This document shows, piece by piece, positions 59,443-64,000 of a DNA stretch of 64,000 nt. The number at the start of each line of letters is the position of its first letter. Positions within the stretch are counted from its first letter, which is position 1. The notes beneath the pieces were generated by a model. The model was not told the origin of the DNA. It searched no databases and worked only from the letters and a program-made list of their open reading frames with translations. The stretch is from JAGOTP01 sp964598725 (GTDB lineage Bacteria; Patescibacteriota; Patescibacteriia; 2-12-FULL-60-25): positions 682,001 to 746,000 of the forward strand of contig CAZRCW010000001.1 in assembly GCA_964598725.1 (NCBI GenBank). The letters are read 5' to 3'. The position numbers and the translations under genes are program-made.

Positions 59443-60150
59443 TTAAGCGATTTTTGCTCGGAGGAGCGCAATTCCCGCAATACAAGCCGTTTCGGCGCGT
59501 AAAACCTGCTTCGAAAGGCGGATTGGTCTAAACTTGGCTGTTTCAGCCGCATTTTCTTCTGCCCCCGACCAACCGCCTTCTGGACCTACAAAGAGTGCCT
59601 GCGAGTCACAGCCACAGGTCAGATCGAACTCCCCATCGGACTCTAGGACCAACGAGGCAAAATACCGCTCTTCCGCTTGGCAGGCTTTGACTGCTTCGTT
59701 GAATGAAATAGGCGCTTCTATGGTCGGCAACCAGAAGCGGCCGGATTGCTCCGTCGCTTCTTTCAAAATACGGGCACTTCGTTCGGCGTTATAGCCATCC
59801 CGCACGGTCCGATCGCAGATGATCGGTTGAAAGGCCGTAACACCCAGCTCCGTCCCCTTTTGGAGAATCAATTCCGTAAGGTCTCGTTTGAGCGGAGAGA
59901 AATACAATGTCAGTGTTGGTAACTCTACCTCTTCCTCCGCCTTACGCTCTTTGATCTCAACCGTTGCCTCTTTTGGCGAGCAGCTCGTCAATCGCCCGCG
60001 GACCTCATTCCCCCGTCCATCGATCAAGATTACCTCTTCCGTTCCTTCGTACCGCAACACACGGGTCCACTGATGAAGGAGATCCGTATCGGTGATCGTG
60101 AGCGTTGAGCCCAACAGCGCTTGATCAACAAGAAAGCGATGAACTCGCAT
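59443..60150 (-). CDS. rsmE: 16S rRNA m3U1498 methyltransferase RsmE
   Basis: 235 aa SPOUT methyltransferase. An N-terminal PUA-like domain (HQWTRVLRYEGTEEVILIDG), then the knot with LFVGPEGGWSGAEE and RLSKQVLRAETACIAGIALL, the SAM-binding signature. Methylates U1498 of 16S rRNA. Starts 6 bases after the 60157 gene stop, so they share a transcript. Confidence 0.93.
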   Translation of the reverse strand: MRVHRFLVDQALLGSTLTITDTDLLHQWTRVLRYEGTEEVILIDGRGNEVRGRLTSCSPKEATVEIKERKAEEEVELPTLTLYFSPLKRDLTELILQKGTELGVTAFQPIICDRTVRDGYNAERSARILKEATEQSGRFWLPTIEAPISFNEAVKACQAEERYFASLVLESDGEFDLTCGCDSQALFVGPEGGWSGAEENAAETAKFRPIRLSKQVLRAETACIAGIALLRAKIA

Positions 60151-60156
60151 GAGGCG

Positions 60157-60732
60157 TTATTCTTCTTTGGCGCACGCTTCAAATGCGGGCAAGAAGATGT
60201 CTTCGGACTGTTTAGCCGCTTCTTGCAAGACGCGACGAATGTCCGGACGAGCAGTAAAGGCATTCCGTTCGTTGTAGATCCGTTCCTGGAAATGACGAAC
60301 TTGATCCAAGGCCTGGGTACAAGCTGCACGACGGCTTGTTGCTAGACCCTCATCCATTCCACTAGTCGGGAGCTTCGGATCAGCGACGTTATATTTATCA
60401 AACAATCCTTTGAATTGAATCGTCTCGCGCTGAGCCAGGCGATAGGCCACGGGGAATGGCTGGACGGTTGGCCCAAAGCGCTCTTTCAAAATACCCAAAA
60501 CCGTCTCAAGGCGAATCTGCTCCAAACTGAGCTCGATCAAGGTAATCCGCTCCTGTTCTTGCAGTTCGTCAATCGGGTATGTCACCGAACCTCTGTAACA
60601 TTCGTCCAAAAGACAGGTATCAGCCGCTACGGACGGGGTTGGGGCTCGGAAGTGCTGATAAAAATACATCCCAGCCGCCATCAACCCACCACCTAAAATC
60701 ACACAGCCGAGAGACGCCAGAAATCGTTTCAT
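60157..60732 (-). CDS. Membrane-anchored helical protein, DUF2202-like
   Basis: 191 aa. One N-terminal hydrophobic helix (about 5-25) that may be a signal anchor, then a four-helix domain with EQERITLIELSLEQIR and RLAQRETIQFKGLFDKYNV, similar in helix order to ferritin-like DUF2202 proteins; I cannot confirm the metal ligands. Four cysteines. Precedes rsmE in the same direction. Confidence 0.6.
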   Translation of the reverse strand: MKRFLASLGCVILGGGLMAAGMYFYQHFRAPTPSVAADTCLLDECYRGSVTYPIDELQEQERITLIELSLEQIRLETVLGILKERFGPTVQPFPVAYRLAQRETIQFKGLFDKYNVADPKLPTSGMDEGLATSRRAACTQALDQVRHFQERIYNERNAFTARPDIRRVLQEAAKQSEDIFLPAFEACAKEE

Positions 60733-60782
60733 AAAAGAGAGAAGGGTTGTTTTGAAAACCAGCGTAGCAAACAGTCCTTAAA

Positions 60783-60828
60783 AACGGTAGAAGGGGCCTC
60801 CGCTGAGCAGCGAAGACCCCTTTCCGTT
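60783..60828 (-). terminator. Compound hairpin after the 60856 gene
   Basis: Outer stems AACGG/CCGTT and AAGGGG/CCCCTT, inner stem CGCTG/CAGCG. Same two-tier layout as the units at 8-25 kb. Confidence 0.8.
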
Positions 60829-60855
60829 TCTCGCAGGACGCGAGCAGGTGATGAC

Positions 60856-61275
60856 TCACCGCTTCGTGAAGATGTACGGCCAGTCCCAGATGGGATGGCC
60901 TGAGATGAGCGAGAGCACGACCGCGATGAAAACCACCATGCCGAGCGCTCCCAGGCCGATCTTGGCGCGGCGGTTGCGCACGCGGACCTTGACGGCCTTC
61001 ACTTCCGGCGTAGCGATGATGGCGGTAGCCGGCGCGCCGCTCGCTCGACGCTGCAGCGTCGCAGCCGTGAACTCCTCGCCGTACTGATCGCGCAACTCCC
61101 GCGCCAGCCGTTCGTACTGGAAGGGATCGAGCTTGTCGTTCTGCAGCGATTGGAAGCGCGGGTCGTCCTGAAGCGCCACCTTCAGCAAAGCCGTCTGCGC
61201 ACCCATCTTGGGCGGAGCGGCAGGCGGTGGAGACTCGACGGGAACAACGGAAGGCCTGGGATTCGGATCCTCCAT
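60856..61275 (-). CDS. Tail-anchored membrane protein, unknown
   Basis: 139 aa, ATG with AGGA about 10 bases upstream. A Pro-rich N-terminus (1-25), a helical middle (FQYERLARELRDQYGEEF) and one C-terminal membrane helix (GLGALGMVVFIAVVLSLIS). GC-rich single-gene unit on the leftward arm with promoter and compound hairpin. No family recognised. Confidence 0.62.
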   Translation of the reverse strand: MEDPNPRPSVVPVESPPPAAPPKMGAQTALLKVALQDDPRFQSLQNDKLDPFQYERLARELRDQYGEEFTAATLQRRASGAPATAIIATPEVKAVKVRVRNRRAKIGLGALGMVVFIAVVLSLISGHPIWDWPYIFTKR

Positions 61276-61326
61276 CGGGCGGCGCGTCCTTTCTACATCG
61301 CGTTGATTCGCGAGAAACGCACCGAT

Positions 61327-61355
61327 GTATTACAATATAATCCAAGAAAAATCAA
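61327..61355 (-). promoter_or_regulatory. Promoter of the 60856 gene
   Basis: Minus strand TTGATT, 17 bases, TAATAC. Confidence 0.7.
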
Positions 61356-61393
61356 GTCCTGGGGCAAAATCTTCTTTTATTGTGGGGTTTTGG

Positions 61394-62146
61394 CTAACGG
61401 CGGAGCTCTTTGGCAACGATTGAGCTCATCAAGGCGCCAGAGATGACGAAGAGGCTGGCAACGACCGCGAACGAGATCAATGGATTGATGTCTTGATAGC
61501 CCAACAGTGCGTAACGGACCAAGTTAATCGTGTGGTGGAGCGGGTTGAATAAACTGATGGTATTCCAAGGCGCTGGTAGACGAGAGACCGGATAAAAGAC
61601 ACCGGCCAAAAAGATCATCGGCTGCAACACAAAAGTCGTGACGATCTGAAGCGATTCAAACCCACGCGCTTTCACCCCAAAGATCACCCCGATAAAACCG
61701 AAGAGCAGCCCGTTCATCAGAATGATCGGCAACAACAAAAGTGGATGCGCGACCGAGAGACCTGGCACCCACCAAGCGGTGAGCAAGACTGCGAGCAGGA
61801 TCGTGATGACCGCCCGTGTCATGGCCGCCATCGAATACGCGACACCAATCGCCCAGGGACGAATAGGTGCAAGCTGTAAGTCGGGCATCGTTCCAAGGTT
61901 ACGCGCAATCACAAGTGCAAAGCCCGGGTTTGAGAAGGCGCCGTTCACGAGCACCATCCCGAGTAATCCGCTGTAGACGAAGGTTAAGGCATTCACATTC
62001 CCAATCTGCTGACCACCCAGCACCACACCAAATACCAACATATACAACCCAACCGACACGATTGGATTGAAGAGTGTGTCTTTCCAGAGTTTGCGGAAGC
62101 GACGAGTTTCACGGGCGTAGAGCGCCCAAGCGTAGGTAGAAAACAT
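61394..62146 (-). CDS. ABC transporter permease (ABC-2 type)
   Basis: 250 aa with six hydrophobic segments. Begins FSTYAWALYARETRRF and has FNPLHHTINLVRYALLG, an ABC-2 exporter signature. Starts 6 bases after the ATPase gene stop; the pair forms one exporter. Substrate unknown; a drug, lipid or polysaccharide exporter is typical. Confidence 0.88.
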   Translation of the reverse strand: MFSTYAWALYARETRRFRKLWKDTLFNPIVSVGLYMLVFGVVLGGQQIGNVNALTFVYSGLLGMVLVNGAFSNPGFALVIARNLGTMPDLQLAPIRPWAIGVAYSMAAMTRAVITILLAVLLTAWWVPGLSVAHPLLLLPIILMNGLLFGFIGVIFGVKARGFESLQIVTTFVLQPMIFLAGVFYPVSRLPAPWNTISLFNPLHHTINLVRYALLGYQDINPLISFAVVASLFVISGALMSSIVAKELRR

Positions 62147-62152
62147 AGAAGA

Positions 62153-63052
62153 CTAACGGGTAAGATCGAGGAAAATTTGTTCAAGCGACACGCGTTGGTT
62201 CTGGACGGTCTTCAAGTTCTTGCCATAATGCGTCGAGACACTTGCCAGCGCCTTCCCCAAGTCTTCGTACGGCAGCTCAAACGTTTTCCCGTTCTTTTTA
62301 ACTCCATCCATCATCGGCTGATTCGCATCAAACAACTCGAGCGACAGCAGGTTCCCCGCGAACTCATGTTGGAGCGCTTGGAGACTTCCCTCTTTGATGA
62401 TACGGCCTTTATTAAGCAACGTGATGCGTTCGCACAGTTGTTCTGCTTCTTCGAGATAGTGTGTCGTAAACAAGATCGTCGTACCTTCGGCGTGGAGCTT
62501 ACGTACCAAGTCCCAGAGGCGCTGCCGAAGCGCAACATCGACCCCGGCGGTCGGCTCATCGAGAACAAGAACCCGTGGACGATGGAGAATCGCCTTCGCC
62601 ACCATCAAGCGACGTTTCATCCCACCGGAGAGCATCATCGCCTTCTTGTCGGCTTGTTCGGTTAGCTCGAGCGCTTCCAAGAGCTCTGGAATCCGTTTGT
62701 TTCGATCCTCGATCGAAACACCGTACATCCCACCCGTGTAATACAAAACTTCTTTGACGGTAAAAGCCGGTTCAACGACCAACTCCTGTGGAACAATGCC
62801 GAGAAAACTTTTCGCTTTGACCGGATCTTTGGCCAAATCGACTCCACAAATCTCAATCGTCCCTTCGGTTGGCAATAGCATCCCACCCAATAACGAGATG
62901 GTGGTCGACTTCCCTGCCCCGTTTGGACCGAGCAGCCCATGAATTTTTCCCTCTTCAATCGTGAAACTGGTCGGATGAAGGGCCACGAACGGATCTTTGC
63001 CGGCAACTTTGTAGGTCTTACTTACCCCTTTGAATTCAATGGCGGATGACAT
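62153..63052 (-). CDS. ABC transporter ATP-binding protein
   Basis: 299 aa. Walker A GPNGAGKSTTISL, signature LSGGMKRRLMVAKA, Walker B VLVLDEPTAGVD, and the H-loop TTHYLEEAE. The C-terminal 80 residues are typical of DrrA-like exporters. Partner of the permease at 61394. Confidence 0.93.
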   Translation of the reverse strand: MSSAIEFKGVSKTYKVAGKDPFVALHPTSFTIEEGKIHGLLGPNGAGKSTTISLLGGMLLPTEGTIEICGVDLAKDPVKAKSFLGIVPQELVVEPAFTVKEVLYYTGGMYGVSIEDRNKRIPELLEALELTEQADKKAMMLSGGMKRRLMVAKAILHRPRVLVLDEPTAGVDVALRQRLWDLVRKLHAEGTTILFTTHYLEEAEQLCERITLLNKGRIIKEGSLQALQHEFAGNLLSLELFDANQPMMDGVKKNGKTFELPYEDLGKALASVSTHYGKNLKTVQNQRVSLEQIFLDLTR

Positions 63053-63075
63053 GTGAACGATTCAGTATAAGTCTA

Positions 63076-64000
63076 TTAACGAAACCAACGGGCTGCTTCT
63101 GGAGTGGCTAGATCTTTCCAGCTCGCAAATGGCAGGTCAACCGATGGGATCCCGGCGGCGTAGGGAGCGATCTCGTATGGTTGATAGAACCGGGTAAGCG
63201 TATCACCGGTCAGGTACCACTGATCGATCGAGGAGACCGCCTGCGTGGACGAAGCGCTGTCGCCTTTCAAGATGCCAGCGGCGATCTGCTTCGATTCATC
63301 TTTATTATCTTCGAACAACATCTCTCCGTAGTCAGAGGCTAGCAATGCTTTCTGCTCGCGCTGAATCCAGGCACTCAACGCATCTGTGCGGACGAGATCG
63401 GTAATCGCGAGCTCCTTCCCGGTTTCAAGGTCGAAAGTCTGCGACACACTGTAACTATTTGGATGCGCCCCACCGGTGTAGTAATAGGACGAATAGACCA
63501 AAGACAAAATGCCTCGTTCATTGCGGTTCACGAGCGCCGATGTCCCGTATTCGTACTGACCCATAGCGGTAGGCTCTTCCTCATCTGTCATCGAGGCGAT
63601 ATTTTCCTTTTGCATTTCCAAACAGTCGGCTTGCGTTTGGTCGACCAATGACTGAAGCGTACTGGTCGTCGTCTCTCCCAAGAAGGCATGGATCGCCGCA
63701 TTCATTTGGGCTGCCCGTTCGGCGGGAATGAAGCGGCTCGCAAGAATCAGAGGGTATTCAAGTGATGTCTCACAGCTAATCCCTGATTTCAGCGTGTCTT
63801 TTCGATGGATCGTCTTGAGCACAATATCAGCTCCCTTATCCGGGGTCTTTGCTTCGAATGCCACCGGATAGGTCTTCGCATCCGTCGAACGCTTCACTTG
63901 TCCCCTCAAGATCTTATTGGATGCATCCAACGTCCCAGTAAAACTCCAGATATCCTGGTTCCCCTGAGAAAATGTGAACTCCACTGCCGGGCCCGAAGTG
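63076..64000 (-). CDS. Exported DUF3298-like protein, N-terminus outside the window
   Basis: The frame is open to the window edge. YYYTGGAHPNSYSVSQTFDL followed by TGKELAITDL and FYQPYEIAPYAAGIPSVDLPF is the DUF3298/RsiV-like signature found in peptidoglycan deacetylases and anti-sigma factors. Only the C-terminal part (about 300 aa) is visible. Codes on the same strand as the ABC genes, 23 bases from the ATPase start. Confidence 0.78.
   Translation of the reverse strand, partial: TSGPAVEFTFSQGNQDIWSFTGTLDASNKILRGQVKRSTDAKTYPVAFEAKTPDKGADIVLKTIHRKDTLKSGISCETSLEYPLILASRFIPAERAAQMNAAIHAFLGETTTSTLQSLVDQTQADCLEMQKENIASMTDEEEPTAMGQYEYGTSALVNRNERGILSLVYSSYYYTGGAHPNSYSVSQTFDLETGKELAITDLVRTDALSAWIQREQKALLASDYGEMLFEDNKDESKQIAAGILKGDSASSTQAVSSIDQWYLTGDTLTRFYQPYEIAPYAAGIPSVDLPFASWKDLATPEAARWFR

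Noticed and set aside
1..64000. CRISPR array, insertion sequence or prophage
   Set aside because: No regularly spaced direct repeats, no transposase, integrase or phage structural gene seen.

Overview
The window looks like part of a small, host-dependent or fermentative bacterial genome, most likely a Patescibacteria (CPR) lineage. I infer this from the core genes, which are cell wall and shape genes, translation and replication genes and many short conserved hypotheticals. No amino-acid or cofactor biosynthesis pathway is visible, and several core genes are short or reduced (a tRNA-guanine transglycosylase without its zinc cysteines, a split adenylate kinase, a nucleotidyltransferase without its HxGH motif). 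The phylum call is an inference from gene content, not from a marker-gene search.

Layout. 0-3.3 kb: a division penicillin-binding protein, murF and tRNA-Glu. 3.3-14 kb: an accessory-rich stretch of mostly minus-strand, higher-GC, single-gene units (PQ-loop-like membrane proteins, an M20 dipeptidase, unknown proteins, lipoproteins) mixed with Nudix hydrolases and a membrane protein. 13.8-18.2 kb: an M29 aminopeptidase, gpsA, rnhB, ruvX and recO. 18.2-25.1 kb: tRNA-Val and more single-gene accessory units around a membrane protein, tgt and a split adk. 25.2-38.9 kb: a long plus-strand core block: helicase-nuclease, a DUF721/DciA-like protein, mreB-mreC-mreD-mrdA, then greA, lysS, a nucleotidyltransferase-like gene, serS, alr and an ftsQ-like gene. 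39-64 kb: mostly minus-strand core genes: a DUF218 protein, rmuC, an exonuclease, an HEGGH protein, typA, a GH1 glycosidase (plus strand), a beta-CASP nuclease, dnaE, an autoregulator-like HTH gene, pheT-pheS, an rseP-like protease, rsmE and an ABC exporter.

Core genes run rightward before about 39 kb and leftward after it. At this junction lies a 28-bp dif-like site (11-6-11 inverted arms) directly after ftsQ, followed by about 430 bases of structured non-coding DNA. A 14-base motif (TTTTACGACGCAAG) recurs far above chance and keeps one orientation left of about 39.3 kb and the opposite orientation right of it. It is written into coding sequence as well as intergenic DNA. I read this region as the chromosome replication terminus, with the motif as a polar DNA signal (FtsK-orienting or uptake-like).

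The second theme is a set of about sixteen accessory units, each normally one gene (once three). Most have a TTGACN-type promoter with a 17-bp spacer, most have a clear Shine-Dalgarno start, and most end in a compound hairpin (outer stem, internal loop, inner stem). Three of these hairpins share the same inner element and one hairpin is repeated almost exactly. Many core genes instead start with no Shine-Dalgarno and a -10-like TATNNT close upstream of the ATG. The accessory units therefore look like self-contained imported cassettes in a genome whose own expression style differs.
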